DNA of 64,000 nucleotides from Faecalibacillus intestinalis (GTDB taxonomy: Bacteria > Bacillota_I > Bacilli_A > Erysipelotrichales > Coprobacillaceae), in assembly GCF_003024685.1 (NCBI RefSeq), contig NZ_PYLQ01000004.1, positions 122,727 through 186,726 on the forward strand, written 5' to 3'. The translations under genes and the position numbers were made by a program. Of the stretch, positions 47,372 to 55,190 are shown one piece after another. Under the pieces are notes generated by a model. The model did no database searches. It saw only the letters and a list, made by a program, of their open reading frames with translations, and was not told the origin of the DNA. How positions within the stretch are numbered: the stretch's first letter is position 1; the number at the start of each line of letters is the position of its first letter.

Positions 47372-47821
47372 TTACCGATATACCACTTCAAATTCTTCCA
47401 AGACACAGTCACAATTCTCATCAAAGCTTTGTCCTGCCGCCTTATAATCTAAAGCAAACGTGCGAAAATGAACCTCTCTCCATTTTTCTAAACCACGATC
47501 ATCTTCACCTTCTTTATAGGCATGTGCAGCACTTACCTTTGAAAAAGGAACAATAGATACTTTTGTATCTCGAATAATACATGCCGCTTCATCATTATCA
47601 AAAAGAATAACACTATAAGTACCTCTTTGAGGTAATTCTTCTTCATTTATTTCATAAGATAATTTTGTACTCGATGTCGCCTTTTTTGTATCTGCAATTA
47701 TTAGATTTGCAAGTTCATCAGCAAAAATGCCACCATTAAAAAATTTCCATAAATCATGTCTTGTATTTATATCCATATTTGTTAAAAGACAATACTCTTG
47801 CCACATCTTTTCTCCTGTCAT
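47372..47821 (-). CDS. ASCH-domain protein
   Basis: A 149-residue protein of the ASCH (PUA-like) superfamily, recognised from MWQEYCLLT at the start, the ELPQRGTYSVILFDNDEAACII strand-turn-strand, and GLEKWREVHFRTFALDYKAAG. ASCH proteins are thought to bind RNA or act as small amidohydrolases on modified nucleosides such as N4-acetylcytidine. The start at 47821 has AAAGGA; a second ATG at 47806 with AGGAG is possible. Confidence 0.82.
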   Translation of the reverse strand: MTGEKMWQEYCLLTNMDINTRHDLWKFFNGGIFADELANLIIADTKKATSSTKLSYEINEEELPQRGTYSVILFDNDEAACIIRDTKVSIVPFSKVSAAHAYKEGEDDRGLEKWREVHFRTFALDYKAAGQSFDENCDCVLEEFEVVYR

Positions 47822-47866
47822 AAATTGGTTCCTTTCTTTTAAATTTATTTTTACAACAAGCTTAAA

Positions 47867-48625
47867 CTACTTGATTTTTAATTGTTCAAAATGATAACGT
47901 GTTTTGCCAACACTTTTCTTTCCATATTCAATTGCCTCTTGTGGACAATAACAAATACAAGCCATACAGTGTGTACAATTCTTTCCCCAAACCGGTTTTC
48001 CATCAATAAGTTGAATATTATTCAATGGACATTTCTTAACACATTGATTGCAACCAATACATGTATTATTTACTTTAAAAGCATCTGCTTTAACAAAGAA
48101 ATGATAAAAAAGAGAATTAACAGATCCACTCATAAAGCAATCATAAAGATTATGACGTGGTTTCAAAAAAGATTTTCCTTCTTTAATATATTTAATAGTT
48201 TCCTTTATATCGATTTCTGCTTTTTCTACGATTTCTTTTGCCTCTTCTAATTGTGGAGCATTAAACATGGCAATATAGTTTTCTGGCATAAGGATCTGTT
48301 TTGTTCCCATATAATTCAAGTGTTTTTCATTTGCAAGAATAGAATTATACTTTGAGGCATTTCCAATTTCACTACCACAATTCATAACAAACCAAATACG
48401 TTTTGCTCCAACGAATTCTGTTTTATAAAACCAATTGGAAACAATTCTTGGTATACGCCAAGCATAAGTCGGAACCACAAGAATAATAGTATTTCCTGTT
48501 TCTATTGACGAATAATTATTTGTTTTAATTTTTTCATTTAAATCTATTATATTTTCGTGTAATTCATCCGCAATTCTTTGTGCTATATAGTAACTATTTC
48601 CTGTTCCTGAATAACAAAAAATCAT
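47867..48625 (-). CDS. Flavodoxin-like/4Fe-4S fusion protein (EFR1-type ferrodoxin)
   Basis: The 252-residue protein joins an N-terminal flavodoxin-like domain (YSGTGNSYYIAQRIA, 5-19) with two C-terminal 4Fe-4S motifs, CIGCNQCVKKCP and CTHCMACICYCP (about 190-235). It should shuttle electrons with FMN and two iron-sulfur clusters; the partner is unknown. Its GGAGGG ribosome site overlaps the end of the upstream pyrophosphatase-like gene, which suggests translational coupling. Confidence 0.88.
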   Translation of the reverse strand: MIFCYSGTGNSYYIAQRIADELHENIIDLNEKIKTNNYSSIETGNTIILVVPTYAWRIPRIVSNWFYKTEFVGAKRIWFVMNCGSEIGNASKYNSILANEKHLNYMGTKQILMPENYIAMFNAPQLEEAKEIVEKAEIDIKETIKYIKEGKSFLKPRHNLYDCFMSGSVNSLFYHFFVKADAFKVNNTCIGCNQCVKKCPLNNIQLIDGKPVWGKNCTHCMACICYCPQEAIEYGKKSVGKTRYHFEQLKIK

Positions 48626-48629
48626 TTAC

Positions 48630-48962
48630 CTATCCCTCCTGCATAATGATTTTTGATTTAAAATATTTTTCTTGAAATTCAACTTGCTTTTTTATTTCTT
48701 CTTTTGTATATGACATATTTCGAGGAACAACAACCCATTTTTCTTCCACATCATCATATCTATGAATAATAGCAATTATTTTCCCAACAAACTCTTTTAC
48801 AGGAACGTCAACACCTAAAATATAAGCATCTTGTTCTTCTTCATCTTCCGCCATGATGCCTTCAACAAAACCATAATTTATAGGATAATATGTTTCTTTA
48901 TATTGAGGATGTTGGCTACCAAGTGGTCGATCAACAATAACTTTTACGATATCTTCAATCAT
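48630..48962 (-). CDS. Inorganic-pyrophosphatase-like protein
   Basis: A short 110-residue protein matching the core of type I inorganic pyrophosphatase: VDRPLGSQHP, YPINYGFVEG, DAYILGVDVPV and a closing KWVVVP strand. It is much shorter than the usual 160-175 residues, and the canonical DxDPLD metal site is altered to a DAYILGVD run. It may bind or hydrolyse a different phosphate compound. The downstream ferredoxin-type gene is coupled to it. Confidence 0.75.
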   Translation of the reverse strand: MIEDIVKVIVDRPLGSQHPQYKETYYPINYGFVEGIMAEDEEEQDAYILGVDVPVKEFVGKIIAIIHRYDDVEEKWVVVPRNMSYTKEEIKKQVEFQEKYFKSKIIMQEG

Positions 48963-48977
48963 ATTATTTTTCCCTCT

Positions 48978-49724
48978 TTATATATGTGCAATCACTCTTA
49001 AACGACGATAATCTGCAATCCATTCATTTTCTTTCCAAAGTTTATCCTTTGTTAAATCTTCTACTTCTTTAATGATTTTACTTTGGATATCTTTTGACAT
49101 TTCTTCCAATTCAGAAGCAAAGAATTGTCTCATCCAATTTTCTAATCCTTTTTCATGGTCTTTTAAGGGTGTTGGTCGATCATAATCATAAATTTTATCA
49201 ATAATAAATCCTTTCTTTTTTAATAAATCCGCAAAATGTTTTGTTGTTGGAAAATTAAATTTTGGTTTGTATTCATATCCCAAATCTTGACAAACCTTTA
49301 TAAAAGCATTTTCAATCGTTGCAATATTACCACTCGCACCAAATTCACAAACCAATAATCCTTTAGGTTTTAGTACTTTATGGATATTATCTAATAAATT
49401 TTCATGATCTTTTATCCAATGAAATACAGCATTTGAAAAAACAACATCAAATTGACTTTCAAATGGTAACGCTAGTGCATCACATACCCTAAACTCTATA
49501 TTGGAATACTGTTCTTGAGCCTTTTTAATCATACTTTCAGATTGATCCACACCAATGACTGTTTTTGCTAAATTATTAAGTTGAACAGTAAGTGTTCCTG
49601 TTCCACACCCTAAATCTAAAATACTTTGTTTTTCATTTTGTGGAATATATTCTAAAAGTCCCTTTCCATATTCTGCTACAAAATCATGTTTATTATCATA
49701 CATTGTTGCATTCCATTCACTCAT
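48978..49724 (-). CDS. Class I SAM-dependent methyltransferase
   Basis: A 248-residue methyltransferase with the SAM motif ILDLGCGTGTLTVQL (about 35-49), the acidic VIGVDQSESM (motif II), and DVVFSNAVFHWI typical of trans-aconitate-methyltransferase-like enzymes. The substrate is unknown. The ATG has TTGGAG upstream; the next gene on the same strand starts 15 bases after its stop. Confidence 0.88.
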   Translation of the reverse strand: MSEWNATMYDNKHDFVAEYGKGLLEYIPQNEKQSILDLGCGTGTLTVQLNNLAKTVIGVDQSESMIKKAQEQYSNIEFRVCDALALPFESQFDVVFSNAVFHWIKDHENLLDNIHKVLKPKGLLVCEFGASGNIATIENAFIKVCQDLGYEYKPKFNFPTTKHFADLLKKKGFIIDKIYDYDRPTPLKDHEKGLENWMRQFFASELEEMSKDIQSKIIKEVEDLTKDKLWKENEWIADYRRLRVIAHI

Positions 49725-49739
49725 AAATTTATCTCCAAT

Positions 49740-50345
49740 TTATTTATATTTGCTATATCTAAAATCACAATAAGAATCCCCTTCCGCAATCGTTTTTGTT
49801 CTTACTAATTTCATATGCGTTATATCGGCCAATACATAATCCATTTGACATAAATAAACTGCAAGTTGTGGACATCCTTCATCTTTACATAGTTTACATA
49901 TACCACACTCATGATAATCATATCCTAAATCATATTCATCATTACCTGGTAAAATATCAACGACCCAATCATTTTCATAAATGTGTTTATAACTTTCTTT
50001 TGACCATTGTAATCTTCCTGCCATTTTTTTAGGATCTAAATAGCTATCGGCATCTCCCATTACTTTATGAAATAATTCAGAGGCATAAAGTCCATCACGA
50101 AATATTTCATAGTTTTCTTCTGCAGATTTCCCTGTACTTCGATTCATTGCGATAAAATAGCTTCCCATAATATATGAACTTAATAATCTTGAATTTCCAA
50201 TATCTTTTGCCCGTTGAATAATTTTATGATGTTCTTCACCTATTTTTCTTACTACATCTTTTGGAAAGTCTCTTCTTTTCAATTCAGCTTTTACCACATG
50301 ATGATAAAAATGATAGATTATTTTTACATTAACTGATTCTTTCAT
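49740..50345 (-). CDS. ATC-hydrolase-like protein
   Basis: A 201-residue protein with the C-terminal Cys-containing pattern YDYHECGICKLCKDEGCPQLAVYLCQMDY of the L-2-amino-thiazoline-4-carboxylic acid hydrolase family. Members open a thiazoline ring on the way to cysteine, or simply bind a similar ligand. The start at 50345 has AAGGA nine bases upstream; a TTG at 50375 without a site is rejected. It heads a run of genes including the methyltransferase and ferredoxin-type protein. Confidence 0.8.
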   Translation of the reverse strand: MKESVNVKIIYHFYHHVVKAELKRRDFPKDVVRKIGEEHHKIIQRAKDIGNSRLLSSYIMGSYFIAMNRSTGKSAEENYEIFRDGLYASELFHKVMGDADSYLDPKKMAGRLQWSKESYKHIYENDWVVDILPGNDEYDLGYDYHECGICKLCKDEGCPQLAVYLCQMDYVLADITHMKLVRTKTIAEGDSYCDFRYSKYK

Positions 50346-50433
50346 CTTTTTCATTCCTTCTAATTCTTTATTCAATAGAACTTTTAATACAAATCCATTT
50401 TAGCATAAACTAAAAAAGAAAAACTAAGAAACC

Positions 50434-50850
50434 TTAATGTCCCTTATGTTTTTCTTTTTTCTTTTGTTGTTTCAAAGCAAACAAACGCATTTTATCTAAT
50501 TCTTTTTGTTTTTTATTTTGTAATATGTGCTCTAATTTGCTTTGAGCATGTTGTAATTTTAATGCCTGTTGAGACTTTGTTCCAATTCCTTGTAATTGGA
50601 CTTGTTTTCTAACATCACGTTGTTTTTTTTTATAACTTTTCTGTTTTTCAATTACAACATTTTCAACAGCTGGACTAAAGTTTAATTGATTATACTTTTT
50701 TAAAATAAAATCCCTTATTTCATAATCTTTAGGTTCTTTATAAAATGTTATTTTGGATGCAGTTAATTTTCCATCTTCATTACATTCTATAATGCCTACC
50801 CAAAAAGGATTTTCAAAAAATACAGTTAATCTACAACTTGTCTTATCCAT
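50434..50850 (-). CDS. yjdF: YjdF protein
   Basis: A 138-residue protein with a compact N-terminal half (CRLTVFFENPFWVGIIE, 5-21) and a Lys/Gln-rich helical C-terminal tail (about 66-138), as in Bacillus YjdF. The function is unknown, but its genes are usually preceded by the yjdF RNA, a riboswitch for azaaromatic compounds, and that RNA is present here. The ATG has AAGGAGGG. Confidence 0.88.
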   Translation of the reverse strand: MDKTSCRLTVFFENPFWVGIIECNEDGKLTASKITFYKEPKDYEIRDFILKKYNQLNFSPAVENVVIEKQKSYKKKQRDVRKQVQLQGIGTKSQQALKLQHAQSKLEHILQNKKQKELDKMRLFALKQQKKKEKHKGH

Positions 50851-50881
50851 AGTTACCCTCCTTTATATAAATAAACAAAGA

Positions 50882-50966
50882 ATGGACAACCCGGAGGGGC
50901 AGGTTACTTACCTATTAAAATAGACGGCTGGGCTACCTACCAGCTCTAGTACAATTTGTACATTGC
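50882..50966 (-). promoter_or_regulatory. yjdF-motif riboswitch
   Basis: Between the methyltransferase and yjdF the minus strand holds the pattern AGAGCTGGTAGGTAGCCCAG ... GGTAAGTAACCTGCC ... CCGGGTTGTCCATTC, which fits my memory of the yjdF RNA consensus: two conserved helices and the terminal GUUGUCCAU segment. It lies about 30 bases before the yjdF start and would act on translation or read-through. The exact fold was not computed. Confidence 0.8.
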
Positions 50967-51003
50967 GTTTTTATCTTTGCAATCCTATTTTATCATATTT
51001 TAA

Positions 51004-51876
51004 TTATTTCTCTACTACACAATAACAAACACCTTCAGGTGCTTTTATAGGATCATCTTTATAATAGACATTATAATTAGATATGTATTTTTCTGTCATT
51101 GTTTGATGATTTTCATGTTGAATGATTGTAAGATGGCATTGATTGAGTATCTCTTTAAGTTCAGCAAAACTGTATTTTGCTTTCATTGATTCATCAGCTT
51201 CTTTCGCCAACATTTCATTGATTTTTGTTTCTTTACTTTCTTGAATACTTGGGTAATCAAAAACAAGATGACTTCCTTTTAAAAGATATTTAGATAATTG
51301 TTTTAACATCTTTTTAAATTCATCTTTTGTAAGATAATAGCTTAGTCCTAACATACTACTGATTGAAAGCTGGTCTTCTTGATAATCACTTTGTAATAAA
51401 GTATTAATCCAATTTTCTTGACTTAAATCAATTGATAAGAATTGAATATTTTCAATATCAACATCTTTACATCTTTGTCTTTTATTTTCAATTACTTCTT
51501 TTTTATCAATTTCAAAAACATGCATTTGATTTTGATAATAATATGCAAACGAATCATAACCCGATGCAAAATCTAAATATTGTTGACATCCCTTTTCTTT
51601 CATCTCTTCAATTGCTTCTTTACAAAAAGCACTTCTTACTAAAACAGAAGGTGATAGTTGATGATCAACAATCCATTTTAAAGCTTCTTCTTTACTTCCT
51701 TTAAAAGTGGGATTAAAAAATGAAATTCCCTGTGACATATTTAACCCTATCATTTCATACTCTTTTTCTGTAATTAATTTTGTTGAAAGAAGATCATCAA
51801 AAATTTTAATATCCTTATTTTTTTGATGATATGCTCTTGCAAACAAACTTACTAATGCTGTCATATTTTGTTCCAT
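51004..51876 (-). CDS. Methyltransferase, leucine-carboxyl-methyltransferase-like
   Basis: A 290-residue class I methyltransferase resembling the LCMT/PpmA type (YLDFASGYDSFAYYY as the SAM motif, about 99-113; VFEIDKKEVIENKRQR). It may modify a small molecule. The N-terminal FARAYHQKNKDIKIFDDLLS is typical of this group. It is a single gene with its own ATG and TTACCTCC-complement ribosome-binding site, upstream of the yjdF RNA. Confidence 0.82.
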   Translation of the reverse strand: MEQNMTALVSLFARAYHQKNKDIKIFDDLLSTKLITEKEYEMIGLNMSQGISFFNPTFKGSKEEALKWIVDHQLSPSVLVRSAFCKEAIEEMKEKGCQQYLDFASGYDSFAYYYQNQMHVFEIDKKEVIENKRQRCKDVDIENIQFLSIDLSQENWINTLLQSDYQEDQLSISSMLGLSYYLTKDEFKKMLKQLSKYLLKGSHLVFDYPSIQESKETKINEMLAKEADESMKAKYSFAELKEILNQCHLTIIQHENHQTMTEKYISNYNVYYKDDPIKAPEGVCYCVVEK

Positions 51877-51961
51877 AAAATTACCTCCATATATTTAATA
51901 CAAGACTTTTACAGAAATGACTAATCTTGAAAAAATGCCCATTTTATGGTAATATAAAGGT

Positions 51962-52000
51962 AGAAAAAAGAAAGAAATGAGAAAAAATTTCCCATTTCTT
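51962..52000 (-). terminator. Terminator of the nitroreductase gene
   Basis: AGAAATG / CATTTCT stem (51973-51979 and 51993-51999) with an additional inner pairing, followed by T-rich sequence on the minus strand. Confidence 0.7.
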
Positions 52001-52001
52001 T

Positions 52002-52541
52002 TTATTTGAACTTTTTAAAACCATTAAACCAAGCTCGCTCATCAAATGACTTCTTTTTTATTTTTATAACATTTTTTTCTTTTGGAATACCAATTGGTAA
52101 AAAGCATACCAATTCATAATCATCTGGTACATTTAGTATGTGTGCCATTTTTTTACCGATTTGATCCTCATCGGTAATGTGCCCTTCATACCAACAGCTT
52201 TCATATCCTAAAGCAATGATTGCTAGTAACATATTTTCAATTGCTGCTGAATAATCCTGTATGGCAAAACATTTATCACGATATGCATAGATACGTTGAG
52301 TGAGCACACAAATGGCAGCGGGTGCACTTTGTCCTATTGGCGGATCTATAACATTGAGTAATTGTTTTAAAATATGTGGATCATCAATCGCAATAAAACT
52401 TGTTGTTTGTTTATTACATCCAGAAGGAGCGTCGATTCCTGCTTGCATTATTTTGATAAGGTCCTCTCTTTTTACTGGAACTGCTTGATATTCTCCTCGA
52501 AAACTATGTCTACTATGAATTAATTCTAGAAAAGTATTCAT
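52002..52541 (-). CDS. Nitroreductase-family flavoprotein
   Basis: A 179-residue FMN-dependent oxidoreductase: LIHSRHSFRGEYQAVPV at the start, GIDAPSGCNKQTTSF for FMN binding (about 39-53), and a GYESCWYEG segment. It reduces nitro compounds or similar substrates with NAD(P)H; physiological targets are unknown. The start at 52541 has GAGGG five bases upstream; in-frame upstream codons to 52628 overlap capA and are rejected. It follows capA on one transcript. Confidence 0.88.
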   Translation of the reverse strand: MNTFLELIHSRHSFRGEYQAVPVKREDLIKIMQAGIDAPSGCNKQTTSFIAIDDPHILKQLLNVIDPPIGQSAPAAICVLTQRIYAYRDKCFAIQDYSAAIENMLLAIIALGYESCWYEGHITDEDQIGKKMAHILNVPDDYELVCFLPIGIPKEKNVIKIKKKSFDERAWFNGFKKFK

Positions 52542-52551
52542 TTTTACCCTC

Positions 52552-53640
52552 TTAATAACTATATTTCTTAATCTTTTCCTTGACTCTACTTGCTTGTTCA
52601 TCTTGTAAAATATATGGTTGATAATCATTTCTTCCTCTTGATGAAGTTAAAGAACATGGAATGATTTGTACTTGATATCCTGTTTGTGTTGTTCCTTTAA
52701 AAGAATAAGAGAGTTGATAAATCATTGTGTCTGTATCACTTGGATTACGATTACCACCAAAACAGAAATTACCTAACGAATAAACAATAGGTTTTCCATT
52801 GTAGGTTTCTGTTCCTTGAACAACATGAGGATGTGAACCAATGACAGCATCCGCTCCAGCATCAATGGTAAACTTAGCCAGTGATCTTTGATCTTCATTG
52901 GCTTGATATTGTCTTTCAATACCCCAATGATAATAAACAAAAACAAGTTGACATTGTTCCTCATTTTTTAAATGATTGATTGCTTCTTGTATTTTTTGAT
53001 GACCACTTTCATTATTCATAGATACCGAAAGTGAACGATAACCAAGGAATCCACACTTGATGCCTTTGACTTCTTTTATGTAGTAATCATCATAACCAAA
53101 ATGACCAATAGAAGCTTCATCTAAATATTTTTTTGTATCTTGAAGACCTGCTTCATAATAATCTTCACTATGATTATTTGCGAGGGTAACTGCTTCTACT
53201 GATGAAGAAGTCAATATTTTTGTATATTCAGGAGCTCCACTAAAAGGAAATTCTTTTTCAAGATGATTACTGGCTGTAGTAAGTGGTCCTTCTAGATTAA
53301 CAACTGTCAAATCATCTTTTTCAAAAACATCTTTTACTTTTTTTAAAAAATATGTTGGATCATTCCCTTGTCTTTTATATTCTTGATTAAACGATCCATC
53401 ATAAGCTTGTCCAGCATAGTTTCCAAGTGTACAATCTCCAGCAAAAGAAATAGTAAAATTCACTTCAGCTTCTTCTTTCTTTTTCTCTTCTTTTTGTACT
53501 GTTTTTTCTTGTACCTTTTTAGGTGTTTCTTTTTTTGTAGGTTGATTTACATTATTAAAAAGAAAAACACCTAAAGAAATAACAAGTACAGCTATTATCA
53601 TAACGAATGCTACTTTTTTCTTATTTAATTTATGATTCAT
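52552..53640 (-). CDS. CapA-family (PGA-capsule-like) metallophosphatase-fold protein
   Basis: A 362-residue protein with an N-terminal membrane anchor (about 10-30), a Lys/Glu-rich linker (KKETPKKVQEKTVQKEEKKKEE) and a PGA_cap domain: SFAGDCTLGN, NLEGPLT, LANNHSED and GSHPHVVQG. It is an extracytoplasmic protein of the metallophosphoesterase-like fold, related to CapA of polyglutamate synthesis, but no capB/capC genes are nearby. The ATG at 53640 follows GAGGTG. It is divergent from an acetyltransferase gene. Confidence 0.9.
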   Translation of the reverse strand: MNHKLNKKKVAFVMIIAVLVISLGVFLFNNVNQPTKKETPKKVQEKTVQKEEKKKEEAEVNFTISFAGDCTLGNYAGQAYDGSFNQEYKRQGNDPTYFLKKVKDVFEKDDLTVVNLEGPLTTASNHLEKEFPFSGAPEYTKILTSSSVEAVTLANNHSEDYYEAGLQDTKKYLDEASIGHFGYDDYYIKEVKGIKCGFLGYRSLSVSMNNESGHQKIQEAINHLKNEEQCQLVFVYYHWGIERQYQANEDQRSLAKFTIDAGADAVIGSHPHVVQGTETYNGKPIVYSLGNFCFGGNRNPSDTDTMIYQLSYSFKGTTQTGYQVQIIPCSLTSSRGRNDYQPYILQDEQASRVKEKIKKYSY

Positions 53641-53657
53641 AAAATTCACCTCAACTT

Positions 53658-53687
53658 ATTTTAACATATTCTAAAATATGTTAAAAT
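53658..53687. repeat. 12-bp inverted repeat between divergent genes
   Basis: ATTTTAACATAT (53658-53669), 6-base centre, ATATGTTAAAAT (53676-53687) are perfect complements. Each arm holds a TAAAAT and a TTAACA, so the repeat could be a symmetric pair of promoters or an operator for capA and the acetyltransferase. Confidence 0.6.
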
Positions 53688-53708
53688 GCTTCTATTGGAG
53701 GAATAACT

Positions 53709-54158
53709 ATGATTCAAGAAATTATTGAAAATAAATTAGATTATGCCACTTTATTATGCGAAAGTGATCCGAATATTAATCTTGTTGAAAATTATTTAAG
53801 AGATGGAAGATTATTTGCTTACTTTGAAAAACAAACACCTCTTGCTTTTATTGCAGCAAAAGAAATCAATGACACTACTGTTGAAATAAAGAATTTACTT
53901 ACATTAGAAAAGTATCGAGGACATGGTTATGGAAAAGCACTTATTCAACATATTGAAAAGCTTTATCAAAACAAACTAACTTTTTTAATTGGAACTGCCA
54001 ATAGTTCTATGACAAATATGCTTATTTATACAAAGCTTGGTTATCATTATAGTCATAAAATTGAAAACTTTTTCATTGATTATTATCCTCAAGAAATCTA
54101 TGAAAACAACATGCAGGCAACCGATCTTCTTTACTTTAGCAAAACACGTGCAAACTAA
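53709..54158 (+). CDS. GNAT-family N-acetyltransferase
   Basis: A 149-residue acetyltransferase with the acetyl-CoA motif EKYRGHGYGKALIQHIEKLY (about 78-97). It acetylates an amine of unknown identity. This is one of the few plus-strand genes here. The ATG has TTGGAGG. The terminator follows at 54153-54184 and separates it from the converging LysR gene. Confidence 0.88.
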   Translation: MIQEIIENKLDYATLLCESDPNINLVENYLRDGRLFAYFEKQTPLAFIAAKEINDTTVEIKNLLTLEKYRGHGYGKALIQHIEKLYQNKLTFLIGTANSSMTNMLIYTKLGYHYSHKIENFFIDYYPQEIYENNMQATDLLYFSKTRAN

Positions 54159-54184
54159 AAGGATTCCTTACAAATCCTTTTTTG
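54153..54184 (+). terminator. Terminator between GNAT and LysR genes
   Basis: AAAAGGATT / AATCCTTTT stem (54157-54165 and 54173-54181) with TTTTTT on the plus strand. It may also end the LysR transcript from the other side. Confidence 0.75.
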
Positions 54185-55076
54185 TATACTCTTTTAAGAT
54201 ATCAATATAAAGTTGTCCAAAACGGCTCAATATCGCTTTATTATGCGTAATATATCCTATTTCCATAAAATCATCCACATCTAAAGGAACCGCAATGATA
54301 TCTTTCCCATTAAGCTGTTCATTAATGACTCCACTACAAATTGTATAACCATTAAGACCTATTAATAAATTAAAAAGTGTTGCTCGGTCACATACTTTAA
54401 TTTCTTTTTGACTTTCTAAAGTACTTAAGATTTCTTCAGAAAAGTAAAAAGAATTATGTTCTCCTTGTTCATAAGATAAACGTGGATATTCTTTTAAATC
54501 CTCTAAAGATACTTTATTTTTGTTTGCAAGAGGATTGTCTTTTCCAATAAAAACATGGGGCTTTGCAATAAATAAACGATGAAATGTTAAGTCATTTTCT
54601 TTCAATGTTTTCTTTAAAACAACTTCATTAAATGAATTAAGATAAAGAACCCCAATTTCACTTTTAAGTTTCGCAACATCTTCAATAATTTCATAAGTTT
54701 GTGTTTCTCGAATCCTGAAATCATATTCCTTCCCACCATATTCTTTAATCAAAGAAACAAAAGCTTCTACGGCAAAAGAATAATGTTGCGTTGAAATACA
54801 AAATTCATGTTTAACATTATGATCTTGTAAGTATTTTTCTTCAATCAAATTTGTTTGTTCAATTACTTGTCTGGCATAGCCTAAAAATTCTTCTCCTTGC
54901 CTTGATAAAATAACCCCTTTATTAGTACGAATAAAAATTGTAATCCCAAGTTCCTTTTCTAATTCCTTAATAGCACTTGTCAAAGAGGGTTGAGAGATAT
55001 ATAAACGTTTTGCAGCACTAGAAAGTGTTCCTAGTTGAGCAACGGTAATTACGTATCTTAATTGAGCTAATGTCAT
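54168..55076 (-). CDS. LysR-family transcriptional regulator
   Basis: A 302-residue LysR protein: N-terminal winged HTH (LRYVITVAQLGTLSSAAKRLYISQPSLTSAIKELEKELG, about 4-42) and a C-terminal effector-binding domain. It is transcribed away from a MATE efflux gene and probably regulates it; LysR regulators often control the divergent neighbour. The ATG at 55076 follows AAGGAG; an upstream codon at 55100 is rejected. Confidence 0.9.
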   Translation of the reverse strand: MTLAQLRYVITVAQLGTLSSAAKRLYISQPSLTSAIKELEKELGITIFIRTNKGVILSRQGEEFLGYARQVIEQTNLIEEKYLQDHNVKHEFCISTQHYSFAVEAFVSLIKEYGGKEYDFRIRETQTYEIIEDVAKLKSEIGVLYLNSFNEVVLKKTLKENDLTFHRLFIAKPHVFIGKDNPLANKNKVSLEDLKEYPRLSYEQGEHNSFYFSEEILSTLESQKEIKVCDRATLFNLLIGLNGYTICSGVINEQLNGKDIIAVPLDVDDFMEIGYITHNKAILSRFGQLYIDILKEYTKKDL

Positions 55077-55154
55077 TTTTTTCACTCCTTTTTGTAGCAT
55101 TATACCATAGTTATTTTCTTTTTCATATTTTAAAAATAATTTAGGAATATTCTA

Positions 55155-55163
55155 TGTTATAAT
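55155..55163 (+). promoter_or_regulatory. Extended -10 promoter of the MATE gene
   Basis: TGTTATAAT (TGn plus TATAAT) lies about 28 bases before the ATG at 55191. The -35 is weak, which fits activation by the divergent LysR protein. Confidence 0.55.
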
Positions 55164-55190
55164 AAGGAAAGTATTTAAGGAGGGGATTGA

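Noticed and set aside
47882..48250. 122-codon plus-strand frame opposite the ferredoxin-type gene
   Set aside because: Antisense to two clear CxxCxxC motifs; no ribosome site or promoter.
48978..51876. A biosynthetic cluster made of methyltransferases, ATC-hydrolase and nitroreductase
   Set aside because: Genes have separate signals and no scaffold enzyme, carrier or dedicated exporter; co-location alone is weak.
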